Positions 29,022 to 38,716 are shown, counted from the stretch's first letter. The stretch is 64,000 nt of DNA from Malaciobacter marinus (GCF_003544855.1 NZ_CP032101.1:1116001-1180000); one strand, 5' to 3'. Numbers and translations: made by a program. The notes: generated by a model from the sequence alone, not told the origin.

Positions 29022-29390
29022 ATGGCTAGAATTGCAGGTGTTGATTTACCAAATAAAAAAAGAATGGAGTATGCTTTAACATACATTTTCGGTATTGGTT
29101 TACATAACTCTAGATTAATCTTAGACGCTGTTGGAATTGATTACAACAAAAGAGCTCACGAGCTAACAGAAGATGAAGCAGCAGCTATTAGACAAGAGAT
29201 CCAAAAAAACTATATGGTTGAGGGTGATCTTAGAAAAAAAGTTGCTATGGATATCAAATCATTAATGGACTTAGGTTCATACAGAGGTTTAAGACATAGA
29301 AAAGGTTTACCTTGTAGAGGGCAAAAGACAAAAACTAATGCTAGAACAAGAAAAGGTAAAAAGAGAACTGTTGGTGCAGCAGCGAAATAA
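29022..29390 (+). CDS. rpsM: 30S ribosomal protein S13
   Basis: A 122-aa small-subunit head protein contacting the 50S subunit and P-site t[37 protein letters not shown] and the basic C-terminus are typical. Six bases after rpmJ. Confidence 0.97.
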   Translation: MARIAGVDLPNKKRMEYALTYIFGIGLHNSRLILDAVGIDYNKRAHELTEDEAAAIRQEIQKNYMVEGDLRKKVAMDIKSLMDLGSYRGLRHRKGLPCRGQKTKTNARTRKGKKRTVGAAAK

Positions 29391-29399
29391 GGATAACTG

Positions 29400-29792
29400 A
29401 TGGCAAAAAGAAAAGTAACTAGAAAAAAAATAGTAAAAAAGAATATTGCTGACGGAATTGTTCACATTGCAGCAACGTTCAATAATACAATGGTAACAGT
29501 AACTGACAACGCAGGAAATGCTATTGCATGGTCAAGTTCTGGAAACTTAGGTTTCAAAGGTAGTAAAAAATCTACTCCATTTGCTGCTCAACAAGCAGTA
29601 GAAGATGCAATGAAAAAAGCTATGGAACATGGTATTAAAAATGTAGGAATCAAAATCCAAGGACCAGGTTCTGGAAGAGATACTGCAGTTAAATCAGTTG
29701 GTGCTATGGAAGGTATCAGAGTTACATGGTTAAAGGATGTTACACCACTACCACACAATGGTTGTAGACCTCCTAAGAGAAGAAGAGTGTAA
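29400..29792 (+). CDS. rpsK: 30S ribosomal protein S11
   Basis: A 130-aa platform protein binding 16S r[30 protein letters not shown] and the C-terminal [13 protein letters not shown] are diagnostic. Confidence 0.97.
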   Translation: MAKRKVTRKKIVKKNIADGIVHIAATFNNTMVTVTDNAGNAIAWSSSGNLGFKGSKKSTPFAAQQAVEDAMKKAMEHGIKNVGIKIQGPGSGRDTAVKSVGAMEGIRVTWLKDVTPLPHNGCRPPKRRRV

Positions 29793-29802
29793 GGAGTAGG
29801 TA

Positions 29803-30429
29803 ATGGCAAGATATAGAGGACCAGTAGAAAAAATTGAAAGAAGACTAGATGCAGACCTTGGATTAAAAGGTGAGAGAAGACTTAATGGAAAGTCTGCATT
29901 AGAAAAAAGACCATACGCTCCAGGACAACATGGACAAAGAAGAACTAAAATCTCTGAGTATGGTTTACAATTAAGAGAAAAGCAAAAAGCTAAATATCTT
30001 TATGGAGTATCTGAAAAACAATTTAGAAAATACTTCAAAATAGCTGCAACAAAAGGTGGAAATACAGGTGAAAACCTTATTACACTAATTGAGCAAAGAT
30101 TAGACAATGTTGTTTATAGAATGGGATTTGCTTCAACTAGAGCAAACGCTAGACAATTTACAACACATGGACATGTTTTAGTAGATGGAAAAAAATTAGA
30201 TATTCCTTCTTATATTGTAAAACCTGGACAAAAAATTGAAATTAGAGAAAAATCTAAAACTAACCCACAAATCGTAAGAGCTTTAGAGTTAACAAACCAA
30301 ACTGGTATGGTTGACTGGGTAGATGTAGATAAAGATAAAGTATTTGGTATTTTTACAAGAATTCCTACAAGAGAAGAAGTAGTTATTCCTGTTGAAGAAA
30401 GATTAATTGTAGAGTTATATTCTAAATAA
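29803..30429 (+). CDS. rpsD: 30S ribosomal protein S4
   Basis: A 208-aa primary 16S rRNA-binding assembly protein with an S4 domain ([20 protein letters not shown]). It lacks the N-terminal zinc-binding cysteines, so it is the C- form. In enterobacteria S4 represses this operon; no such site is evident here. Confidence 0.96.
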   Translation: MARYRGPVEKIERRLDADLGLKGERRLNGKSALEKRPYAPGQHGQRRTKISEYGLQLREKQKAKYLYGVSEKQFRKYFKIAATKGGNTGENLITLIEQRLDNVVYRMGFASTRANARQFTTHGHVLVDGKKLDIPSYIVKPGQKIEIREKSKTNPQIVRALELTNQTGMVDWVDVDKDKVFGIFTRIPTREEVVIPVEERLIVELYSK

Positions 30430-30444
30430 TAAGTAAGGTAGCAT

Positions 30445-31443
30445 ATGAAAAAGTTTGCAGACGCACCGTTTTTACCGACAGAAGTTGAAATAGAAGCTAT
30501 CAGTGAAACTGAAGCTAAAATATCAGCATATCCATTTGAGAGTGGTTTTGCAATTACTTTAGCTCACCCTTTAAGAAGACTTCTATTAAGTAGCTCAATT
30601 GGATACGCTCCAATTGCAGTTAAAATAGAAGGTGCTAATCATGAATTTGATTCATTAAGAGGTATGCTTGAAGATATAGCTATTTTTATTATTAATCTTA
30701 AAAATATTAAGTTTAAAATCAATAGTGATGAAGAGCAGGTTATTGCTGAATACTCTTTTGATGGACCAAGAGAGATAAAGGGAGCTGACTTAACTAATGC
30801 AGATGTTGAAGTTGTTAGTCCTGAAGCACACCTAGCTACGATTAATAGTGATTGTAATTTAACTTTCTCAATTATTATTCAAAAAGGTATTGGTTATATG
30901 CCTTCTGAAGATATTAGAGATATAGTTGGACCTGATTACATTCCTATTGATGCATTTTTCACGCCAGTAAAAAAAGTTGTTTATGATATTGAAAAAATGT
31001 TAGTTGAAGATAATCCAAATTTTGAAAAAGCTGTATTTACAGTACAGACAAATGGTCAAATTACACCAATTACTGCTTTTAAAGAAGCAATATCTGTAAT
31101 GTATTCTCAAATGTCAGTATTCAATAAGGTATTTGATTTATCTGAAGTAACAGTTAATGATTCTGGTGAAGAACCAGTTGAATTAAAAGATTTGATTGTA
31201 AAAATTGATGATTTGAATTTAAGTGCTAGAAGTTTTAACTCTTTAGATAGAGCTGGGTTAAAATATTTAGGTGAATTAGTACTTATGAGTGAAGTAGAAG
31301 TTAAAAATATCAAAAACCTAGGAAAGAAATCTTTTGATGAAATTTCTGATAAGTTAGAAAGCTTAGGTTTCCCTATTGATAATACACTTCCAGAAAATAT
31401 TGCGTCGGCTTTAAGAAGAAAGCTTGAACAATTAAAAGTATAG
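30445..31443 (+). CDS. rpoA: RNA polymerase alpha subunit
   Basis: A 332-aa protein: N-terminal dimerisation and assembly domain (FAITLAHPLRRLLLSSSIGYAP) and C-terminal domain with the helix-hairpin motif (KNLGKKSFDEISDKLESLGF) that contacts UP elements and activators. Confidence 0.97.
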   Translation: MKKFADAPFLPTEVEIEAISETEAKISAYPFESGFAITLAHPLRRLLLSSSIGYAPIAVKIEGANHEFDSLRGMLEDIAIFIINLKNIKFKINSDEEQVIAEYSFDGPREIKGADLTNADVEVVSPEAHLATINSDCNLTFSIIIQKGIGYMPSEDIRDIVGPDYIPIDAFFTPVKKVVYDIEKMLVEDNPNFEKAVFTVQTNGQITPITAFKEAISVMYSQMSVFNKVFDLSEVTVNDSGEEPVELKDLIVKIDDLNLSARSFNSLDRAGLKYLGELVLMSEVEVKNIKNLGKKSFDEISDKLESLGFPIDNTLPENIASALRRKLEQLKV

Positions 31444-31458
31444 TAGTAAAGGTTTAAT

Positions 31459-31812
31459 ATGAGACATAAGCATGGTTATAGAAAGCTAAATAGAACATCT
31501 TCTCATAGAAAAGCAATGTTAAAAAATATGGCAATTGCTTTAATTACAAGAGAAAAAGTTGAAACAACTGTTCCAAAAGCAAAAGAATTAAGAAGATATA
31601 TTGAGAAATTAGTTACTGTATCAAAAAATGCAGACTTAAATACTCACAGACAAGTATTCGCTTCATTACAAGATAAAGAAGCAACTAAAAAATTAATTAA
31701 TGAAATAGCTCCACAATATGAAACAAGAAATGGTGGATATACTTCAATTGTTAAAACTAGAATTAGAAGAGGTGATGCTACACAAATGGCATTCATCTCA
31801 TTTGTTAAGTAA
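31459..31812 (+). CDS. rplQ: 50S ribosomal protein L17
   Basis: A 117-aa protein starting [20 protein letters not shown], last gene of the operon, followed at once by a strong terminator. Confidence 0.97.
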   Translation: MRHKHGYRKLNRTSSHRKAMLKNMAIALITREKVETTVPKAKELRRYIEKLVTVSKNADLNTHRQVFASLQDKEATKKLINEIAPQYETRNGGYTSIVKTRIRRGDATQMAFISFVK

Positions 31813-31832
31813 TTATTAACAAACTTTCACAA

Positions 31833-31866
31833 AAGGGATAGAAGCTTTGCTTCTGTCCCTTTTTTT
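31833..31866 (+). terminator. Rho-independent terminator of the rpmJ-rplQ operon
   Basis: AAGGGATAGAAGC-ttt-GCTTCTGTCCCTT with one mismatch, then a run of T. The clearest intrinsic terminator in the window. Confidence 0.9.
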
Positions 31867-31978
31867 ATTCCTTAAAAAATAATTTTTTCAACTCCTATTT
31901 ACTTTACTAGATTTTAATCATTTTTTATATATAATGTGGCGTAATACTATATTTGTAAACAAATTTTAGGAGCAATAA

Positions 31979-33340
31979 TTGATAACTCTAAAAGAAGCAC
32001 TACAACTTAGTAGTGAGGAAATAAAAGATTTAAGAAAAGATTTAAAAGAAAAGATAAAACAGAGCAATATAGGTGCTTATGTAGAACAATTAACTAATAA
32101 TGATATTTCTATTTGTGGTGAGGGAATACCTATAGCTATTAAAGATAATATTAACGTAAAAGATTGGGAAATTACTTGCTCTAGTAATATTTTAAAAAAT
32201 TATATATCGCCATACAATGCAACTGTGATTGATAATCTTATTGAAGCTAAATTAAGTCCATTTGGTAGAACAAATATGGATGAGTTTGCTATGGGAAGTT
32301 CAACTGAATCTTCATGTTATGGTAAAACTTTAAATCCTGTTGATAATACAAAAGTTCCAGGGGGAAGTTCTGGTGGTTCTGCTGCTGCTGTTGCAGGTGG
32401 AATTGCTATTGCTGCACTTGGAACAGATACTGGTGGAAGTATTAGACAACCAGCAGCTTATTGTGGATGTGTTGGTATGAAACCAACTTATGGAAGAGTT
32501 TCAAGATATGGAATTACTGCTTATTCATCTTCTTTAGATCAATGTGGACCAATAACTCAAAATGTTGAAGACGCAGCAATATTATATGATATTATTTCTG
32601 GAAATGATCCAATGGATTCAACTTCTGCAAATGTCGAATATCCAAAAGTTAGCCAAAATTTAAATAGTGATAAAAAACTTACAATTGCAGTTATTGAAAA
32701 CTTTATTGAACAAGCAAGTGATGAAGTAAAAAAAGGTTTTAATAAAGCAGTTGATGCATTAAAAGAGGCTGGTCATACAATTGTTTATAAAAATATGGTA
32801 GATACTTCAAAGATTCTATCTTCGTACTATATTGTAGCAACTGCAGAAGCTAGTGCGAATTTAAGTAGATTTGATGGTGTAAGATATGGAAATAGAAAAG
32901 GTGATGCAGGTCTAAAAGACATGTACACACAAACAAAATCACAAGGTTTTGGACATGAGGTACAAAAAAGAATTTTATTAGGTTCATTTGTATTAAGTTC
33001 TGGATACTATGATGCGTATTATATCAAAGCTCAAAAGGTAAGACATCTTATAAAAGATGAATATGAAACAATTTTTAAAGAAGCAGATTTAATACTTTCT
33101 CCAGTATCTCCAACTACAGCTGTAGAGTTTGGAAGTTTTAAAACTTCACTTGATATGTATTTAAGTGATATATATACAATCTCTGTAAACTTAGCGGGAC
33201 TTCCTGCAATATCATTGCCTGTAGATAAAGATAATAGTGGAATGCCAGTTGGTGTTCAATTAATAGGTAAAGCATATGATGAACAAACTATGTTTGATGG
33301 TGCTTTATCTTTAGAAAAATGTGTAAATTATAAGAAATAA
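31979..33340 (+). CDS. gatA: Asp-tRNA(Asn)/Glu-tRNA(Gln) amidotransferase subunit A
   Basis: Amidase subunit that frees ammonia from glutamine to convert mischarged tRNAs. 453 aa with the Ser-cisSer-Lys triad: Lys in IAIKDNINV, Ser in PGGSSGGSAAAVA and GTDTGGSIRQPA. The TTG start at 31979 follows TTAGGAGC. gatB and gatC are elsewhere. Confidence 0.94.
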   Translation: MITLKEALQLSSEEIKDLRKDLKEKIKQSNIGAYVEQLTNNDISICGEGIPIAIKDNINVKDWEITCSSNILKNYISPYNATVIDNLIEAKLSPFGRTNMDEFAMGSSTESSCYGKTLNPVDNTKVPGGSSGGSAAAVAGGIAIAALGTDTGGSIRQPAAYCGCVGMKPTYGRVSRYGITAYSSSLDQCGPITQNVEDAAILYDIISGNDPMDSTSANVEYPKVSQNLNSDKKLTIAVIENFIEQASDEVKKGFNKAVDALKEAGHTIVYKNMVDTSKILSSYYIVATAEASANLSRFDGVRYGNRKGDAGLKDMYTQTKSQGFGHEVQKRILLGSFVLSSGYYDAYYIKAQKVRHLIKDEYETIFKEADLILSPVSPTTAVEFGSFKTSLDMYLSDIYTISVNLAGLPAISLPVDKDNSGMPVGVQLIGKAYDEQTMFDGALSLEKCVNYKK

Positions 33341-33361
33341 ATATTATAAAGGGGATATTAA

Positions 33362-34837
<1,476 letters not shown>

Positions 34838-34841
34838 TTAT

Positions 34842-34915
34842 TCTGCGTTGAAGCTTAAATTTTAATGCTCATGTACTTATATGTACACTCCGCTTAAAAT
34901 TCAAGCTTCGCCTTG
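34842..34915. repeat. Large imperfect palindrome
   Basis: Two arms around a centre near 34878: the left arm reads GCGTTGAAGCTTAAATTTTA then ATGTAC, the right arm GTACACTCCG then CTTAAAATTCAAGCTTCGCC. The outer 20 bp pair with few mismatches. It looks like a dispersed intergenic palindromic element, but this window has only one copy. Confidence 0.65.
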
Positions 34916-35080
34916 ACTAAATCTAAAATCTAATATTTCTAATATCACTTTTTGATTTCATTGATTTTTCTAAAACTTTTATAATTTATTTTAAAAACCC
35001 AAGACGAATTTACAATATCTTAACAATTAAATCATTTAAAAAATTATATTAAATATATAAGTTAGGATAAAATTATTATA

Positions 35081-35208
35081 TATTGTAATATTTTATTAAA
35101 ATCGTCGTATTTACGGAATTTTGTTTAACTCAATATCATACATTAAAAATGTATTACTATTAAGTAGTTTTATGGGTAATTAATATATAATATATTATTA
35201 ATGAATGG
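35081..35208 (+). repeat. Leader repeat copy A (attI/Pc-like)
   Basis: Related along its length to copy B at 36241-36381; the best-kept core runs from about 35132 (CATTAAAAATGTA through TTATGGGTAATTAATATATA). Homology stops at GTTAT at the point where cassette 1 begins. It contains TATAAT at 35186-35191, placing transcription start a few bases before the cassette. An integron attI with its cassette promoter would look like this; no integrase gene is beside it. Confidence 0.65.
35186..35191 (+). promoter_or_regulatory. Candidate cassette promoter -10 (copy A)
   Basis: TATAAT in the leader repeat, about 17 bases before the cassette junction; the same box occurs at 36359-36364 in copy B. The -35 side is AT-rich without a clear box. 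Confidence 0.5.
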
Positions 35209-35688
35209 TTATACGAATATAATATGAACGAAAAATATCGAAAAATAATAAACGAACGTCAGTTAGTTTCTGTGATGAACAAAACTAAGTGGCGAGAATT
35301 GTGTCATGATTTTGAAAAGCTCCACTCTCTATACATTAGGGTAAAATACAAACTGATTTCATCTGAAGAAATTTTAGGGTTCAGTGCAGTTTGGTGGAAT
35401 GAAATCTACGAAGAAAGTTCAGCTATCGAGTGGATAGATTTTAATCCAATAATTTCTAAGTATCGTGGACGTTTAGTCGCGCCAAAAGAAACTGATATGA
35501 GTTATGAAATTCTGGCAATTTTAAAGAAGCATGGAATCAAATATTCTATGGAAGGGTCTTACTTTCGAGTTTGGGGATATTTGAACCAACATACAAATCC
35601 AGTATTCGTATAACAAAGTATTAAAGAGCTGGGCATTTGAATGCTAGTTTGAGTACAGTGATTTGTGTTGCCTACTCTTGATGCGGCG
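35209..35688 (+). mobile_element. Integron gene cassette 1
   Basis: Runs from the G|TTATAC junction to the core site of attC1. The first bases, TTATAC, are the exact complement of the R'' box GTATAAC at 35608, as expected when both come from one circular cassette. It carries one ORF in sense orientation ending inside the attC, the normal cassette plan. Confidence 0.75.
35224..35613 (+). CDS. DUF6678-like cassette protein
   Basis: A 129-aa soluble protein resembling the DUF6678 group: MNKTKWRELCHDFEKL near the start, then IEWIDFNPIISKYRGRLVAP, then an HGIKYSMEGSYFRVWGY ending. Function unknown. Its ATG lies only 15 bases after the cassette junction with no Shine-Dalgarno, so translation would be leaderless or inefficient. 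Codon use is less AT-biased than the surrounding genes, a sign of transfer. Confidence 0.6.
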   Translation: MNEKYRKIINERQLVSVMNKTKWRELCHDFEKLHSLYIRVKYKLISSEEILGFSAVWWNEIYEESSAIEWIDFNPIISKYRGRLVAPKETDMSYEILAILKKHGIKYSMEGSYFRVWGYLNQHTNPVFV

Positions 35689-35694
35689 TTATAA
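35608..35694 (+). repeat. attC1 recombination site
   Basis: R'' box GTATAAC at 35608-35614 and R' box GTTATAA at 35688-35694. Between them the arms pair: GTATTAAAGAG with CTCTTGATGC (one extrahelical base), and TGGGCA with TGCCTA-like bases further in. An 87-bp imperfect hairpin with unpaired bases is the hallmark of a chromosomal-integron attC. The stop codon of the cassette ORF lies in the R'' box. Confidence 0.75.
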
Positions 35695-35729
35695 ACACAA
35701 AGGAACTTCTTGGACTTAACAAAAAAATA
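35689..35729 (+). pseudogene. Truncated cassette remnant
   Basis: Starts like the intact cassettes: TTATAAACACAAAGGA with a Shine-Dalgarno and TTG, then stops after six codons where the GGGTCAG repeat begins. The rest of the cassette and its attC are missing. Confidence 0.5.
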
Positions 35730-35746
35730 GGGTCAGTTGTCACCTT
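35730..35746 (+). repeat. GGGTCAG repeat, copy A
   Basis: GGGTCAGTTGTCACCTT. The same 17-mer with one change occurs at 37770-37786. Both directly follow cassette sequence that is cut short. Confidence 0.7.
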
Positions 35747-36240
35747 AAATTTTGACGAAATTTATTTAACTAAATGGGCAGAGAAAATATTAAATGGTAC
35801 TAAAAAATGCAAAGGTCAATATCGTACCTTCCCGCATTTGAGAAGCCAAGTGTTTATTTATTGTTTCGGAGAAGTTTTGTAACTGTTTGAGCATAATAAA
35901 TATGCTGGGAGCATATTTTTATGTAAGTTTTCTCAAAGAGAGTGCAAGCACAAGACAAAACAGAAATAATAAATAATAAGCGAGGGAACCTTCGGCTTCG
36001 AAACCTGTGGGTTGTTTTTATTTTACTTTTTTCAATAAAAAAGTGAATATTTAGAATTTATCTCTCATAATATCTAGTAATTTCTTTCCCATTTTTAACT
36101 CCTGAAATACTTAGCATTTTGTTAAACTATTACAATTTTTAACCAATATCAGAACATTTTGATAAGATATTAAACATATTGGTAATAATCTAACAAAAAT
36201 AATTATACCAAGTATAAAAAATAAGATAAAAAATATTACA
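35747..36240. other. Gene-free stretch between array halves
   Basis: About 490 bases without a supported gene. A short open frame (about 35747-35880, NGTKKCKGQYRTF in it) has no start codon and may be a gene fragment. Two terminator-like hairpins stand out: AAATATGCT-ggg-AGCATATTT at 35898-35918 with T's after it, and ACTTTTTT-caat-AAAAAAGT at 36025-36044. Confidence 0.5.
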
Positions 36241-36381
36241 TATTGTAATATATTATTTATTATTTTATTGATATCGCTATATTTATAGGACTTTATTTAA
36301 GTTAATATCATAACATTAAAAATGTAATCCTATTAAGTAATTTTATGGGTAATTAATATATAATGTATTACTAATAAATAG
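36241..36381 (+). repeat. Leader repeat copy B (attI/Pc-like)
   Basis: Second copy of the leader at 35081-35208, diverged but alignable, with TATAAT at 36359-36364. Homology again ends at GTTAT (36381-36385), where cassette 2 starts. Confidence 0.65.
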
Positions 36382-36903
36382 TTATGATTCAAAGGAAATT
36401 ATGTGAAACACTATGTAACCGGTTTTCTATTTACAAGAGATTCTAATCATGTTGTTTTAATAAAAAAGCTAAATCCGAAATGGCAACGAGGATTGTTTAA
36501 TGGCGTGGGTGGAAAAATAGAAGAAAATGAAAAGTCTTGCGATGCTATGTCCAGGGAATTTAAAGAGGAGACAGGAGTTGTTATAAACGCTGAAGAGTGG
36601 GTTCAATTTTCACATATTCATCGTCCCGGATTTTATCATTTGGACCTATATTATGCTCATTCTGACCTTGCTTTTGATGTCAGGACTATTGAAAAAGAAG
36701 AAGTTCATATAGTAAAAGTGAATAACTTACCAAAAAATATTATTCCGAACTTACAATGGCTAATTCCTTTAGCTTTAGATAAAGAAATGGATTTTTCAAA
36801 TCCTATTTTAATGCAGGAAATAGCTAATGAAAGAACTAAATCATAACAAATCAGTGGAGCTAATAAACTACCCTGCGGGCAATTTATTAGCTCACTTTAA
36901 ACG
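36382..36903 (+). mobile_element. Integron gene cassette 2
   Basis: From G|TTATGA (core box 36381-36387) to the attC2 core site. TTATGA matches the complement of its own R'' box TCATAAC at 36841, which supports the boundary. Confidence 0.75.
36403..36846 (+). CDS. NUDIX hydrolase (cassette-borne)
   Basis: A 147-aa hydrolase of nucleoside diphosphates linked to another moiety. The Nudix box is complete: GGKIEENEKSCDAMSREFKE then ETGV (Gx5Ex7REUxEExGU). The GTG start at 36403 is preceded by AAAGGAAA; the ATG two bases earlier is followed at once by a stop. Codon use (CGTCCCGGA and the like) differs from the host. NUDIX genes are common integron cargo. Confidence 0.85.
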   Translation: MKHYVTGFLFTRDSNHVVLIKKLNPKWQRGLFNGVGGKIEENEKSCDAMSREFKEETGVVINAEEWVQFSHIHRPGFYHLDLYYAHSDLAFDVRTIEKEEVHIVKVNNLPKNIIPNLQWLIPLALDKEMDFSNPILMQEIANERTKS

Positions 36904-36909
36904 TTATAT
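36841..36909 (+). repeat. attC2 recombination site
   Basis: R'' box TCATAAC (36841-36847) and R' box GTTATAT (36903-36909). Arms AGTGgAGCTAATAAA (36853-36867) and TTTATTAGCTCACT (36883-36896) pair perfectly except for one extrahelical G. The 69-bp length is typical. The clearest attC in the window. Confidence 0.85.
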
Positions 36910-37374
36910 GCACAAAGGAGTATAACTTGAATATCGAATATAAACTAAATCAAAATATTACATCATCAGAATTTATAGAGGTTTTAAAAAACTCAACTCT
37001 AGGCGAAAGAAGACCTATTGATGATTTGAAAACAATCAAAGGTATGATTGAAAATGCAGATATAATCGTAACGGCTACAATAGATGACAAAATAATTGGT
37101 GTTGCAAGAGCAATTACTGATTTTAATTATTGTTGTTACCTATCAGACTTGGCAGTAGATGAACAATACCAAAAGAATGGAATTGGTAAAAAACTCATTT
37201 CAAAAGTTCAAGAACAATTAAATGATAAATGTAAAATTATATTGCTCTCAGCACCTGATGCAACAGAGTATTATCCAAAAATTGGATTTACTCAACACAA
37301 TTCAACTTGGACACTTGGAAGACAAGATAAATTAAACTAAAATGTATATGACAAAATATTTCTCAACTCAAACG
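36904..37374 (+). mobile_element. Integron gene cassette 3
   Basis: From G|TTATAT to the core site at 37374. The expected R'' box is ATATAAC; the sequence has ATATGAC at 37346, one change. Confidence 0.65.
36927..37340 (+). CDS. GNAT-family N-acetyltransferase (cassette-borne)
   Basis: A 137-aa acetyl-CoA-dependent transferase. LSDLAVDEQYQKNGIGKKLI contains the Q/R-x-x-G-x-G/A cofactor motif; YYPKIGFTQH near the C-terminus is the usual last strand. The TTG start at 36927 follows AAAGGAG. The substrate could be a drug, polyamine or protein; resistance is possible but unproven. Confidence 0.85.
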   Translation: MNIEYKLNQNITSSEFIEVLKNSTLGERRPIDDLKTIKGMIENADIIVTATIDDKIIGVARAITDFNYCCYLSDLAVDEQYQKNGIGKKLISKVQEQLNDKCKIILLSAPDATEYYPKIGFTQHNSTWTLGRQDKLN

Positions 37375-37380
37375 TTATAT
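37346..37380 (+). repeat. attC3, unusually short site
   Basis: Bounded by ATATGAC (37346-37352) and GTTATAT (37374-37380). At 35 bp it is below the usual attC minimum and has no long inner stem, so it is either a deleted or a non-functional site. Confidence 0.5.
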
Positions 37381-37769
37381 TAAAAAGGTATTTTAGATTT
37401 TTAAAGGAAAGTTATAATATGAGAAAATTAAAACAAGAAATGTTAAATAAAATGGATGAGGAGTTATTATTAGAAGAATTGAAATACATTAATAATGTTA
37501 CATTGCATAATGATAAAACTACACTATCATTAATACTTGGATCAATAAGTATTAATATGTTAATTTACAGATTTTTCACAGGAACTTCAGAAATATTTAT
37601 TTGGTTTAAAACTAATATTGATTTAGTTACATTTATATCAGTTATATGTATTTTTTTAATAAATCTATTCTTAACAAAATATTTCAATACGTATAAAGAT
37701 GATATTATTAATAGATTAATTAAGAAGAAATATAAAGCAAACAATAAATATAACAAATCATTGAAATAG
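37375..37769 (+). mobile_element. Integron gene cassette 4 (3' truncated)
   Basis: Begins at G|TTATAT; its R'' box ATATAAC (37748-37754) is the exact complement of that start. After about 15 more bases the site is replaced by the GGGTCAG repeat, so the attC is cut and the cassette could not be excised. Confidence 0.6.
37419..37769 (+). CDS. Cassette-borne two-span membrane protein
   Basis: A 116-aa protein with a charged N-terminus and two membrane segments (about residues 27-50 and 63-85), then a Lys/Asn-rich tail. AAAGGAAAG precedes ATG. The last codons read through the attC R'' box, so the original C-terminus may have differed. Family unknown. Confidence 0.6.
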   Translation: MRKLKQEMLNKMDEELLLEELKYINNVTLHNDKTTLSLILGSISINMLIYRFFTGTSEIFIWFKTNIDLVTFISVICIFLINLFLTKYFNTYKDDIINRLIKKKYKANNKYNKSLK

Positions 37770-37786
37770 GGGTCAGTTGCCACCTT
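37770..37786 (+). repeat. GGGTCAG repeat, copy B
   Basis: GGGTCAGTTGCCACCTT, 16 of 17 identical to copy A, ending the second half of the array. Confidence 0.7.
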
Positions 37787-37876
37787 GAGTTACAAACTAA
37801 AAAACAAACAAGAGGTTTTCTATTTTTTTATTAATTTTTCACTACAATACGAAACTCAAAAATTCAAGGCTAAAAA

Positions 37877-38083
37877 ATGGCAAAAAGTCAAAACAATAAT
37901 AGTGTAAAAAGTTCAAAAGTTGATTTAGTTAAACTAAGTAGTAACTCTACTCCAAAAGCATTTTCTAAAGACACAGCAGTAAAAGAGCAAGTTGTAAATG
38001 CAAGAAAAGCTTCAAGTCAAAACAAAGAAAAAGCAAAGAAAAAAGCTAAAATGGCAAAAAAATCTAGAAAAAAAGCAAGATAG
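37877..38083 (+). CDS. Small basic protein
   Basis: A 68-aa protein, Ser/Asn-rich then a Lys/Ala-rich tail (KAKKKAKMAKKSRKKAR). Likely nucleic-acid binding by charge alone. The first host-type gene after the cassette region. Confidence 0.55.
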   Translation: MAKSQNNNSVKSSKVDLVKLSSNSTPKAFSKDTAVKEQVVNARKASSQNKEKAKKKAKMAKKSRKKAR

Positions 38084-38182
38084 TAGATTGCTATAGTAAT
38101 ATAAGTGAATTTTTCAATAAAATTTATAAAGCTTTTATTAAATTTAAAAATTCGCTATAATGCCTAAAATATAAGGATATAT

Positions 38183-38608
38183 ATGCCAAAAGGTAAAAAA
38201 ACAGTTATTAAAGAAATAAAACTATTAGAAAATGATGAAATTCTAATAAATGGAAGAGAATATGTTATTCTTGAAACAACAAAAGATATTCAAACAGCAA
38301 AGACTATGAAGGTATCTTCAAATGGAAATAGAATATTAAGATTTGATGATGAAAATAAAAAAGCTAGAATTGATTTAAAAAGATCAATAGATATTTATAA
38401 AATAACTTTTAAAGATGAACAAAGAGCAAAACAGTTTGCTAAAAGCAAAGACAAAAAACTAATTTTAGCAGATGATACTAAAGAGATTATTTCAACTGCA
38501 AACTCATCTATACAAGCTCGTTCTATCATCTCTAAATTTCAAGATAAAAAAAGTAAAGATTATGACAAGCAATTAGGTGTAAATACTTTTTATTTATTTG
38601 AAGAGTAA
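38183..38608 (+). CDS. Hypothetical protein
   Basis: A 141-aa soluble, basic protein with predicted beta strands first (EILINGREYVILETTKD) and helices later. No family recognised. GGATATAT precedes ATG. Confidence 0.55.
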   Translation: MPKGKKTVIKEIKLLENDEILINGREYVILETTKDIQTAKTMKVSSNGNRILRFDDENKKARIDLKRSIDIYKITFKDEQRAKQFAKSKDKKLILADDTKEIISTANSSIQARSIISKFQDKKSKDYDKQLGVNTFYLFEE

Positions 38609-38716
38609 ACTCTATAACAAATCAAATTACAATATGTAATATTTTTGATACTTTAGTTTTAATTGTTGTATACTTTTATAAATAAAACAGAGGTTACTAC
38701 AATTAGAAAGAAGGAT

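Noticed and set aside
34842-34915. Rho-independent terminator for guaB
   Set aside because: A separate hairpin overlaps the guaB stop, and the palindrome lacks a T run and has a long imperfect stem.
35747-35880. Coding gene in the gap between array halves
   Set aside because: The open frame has no start codon or ribosome site; kept only as a possible fragment.
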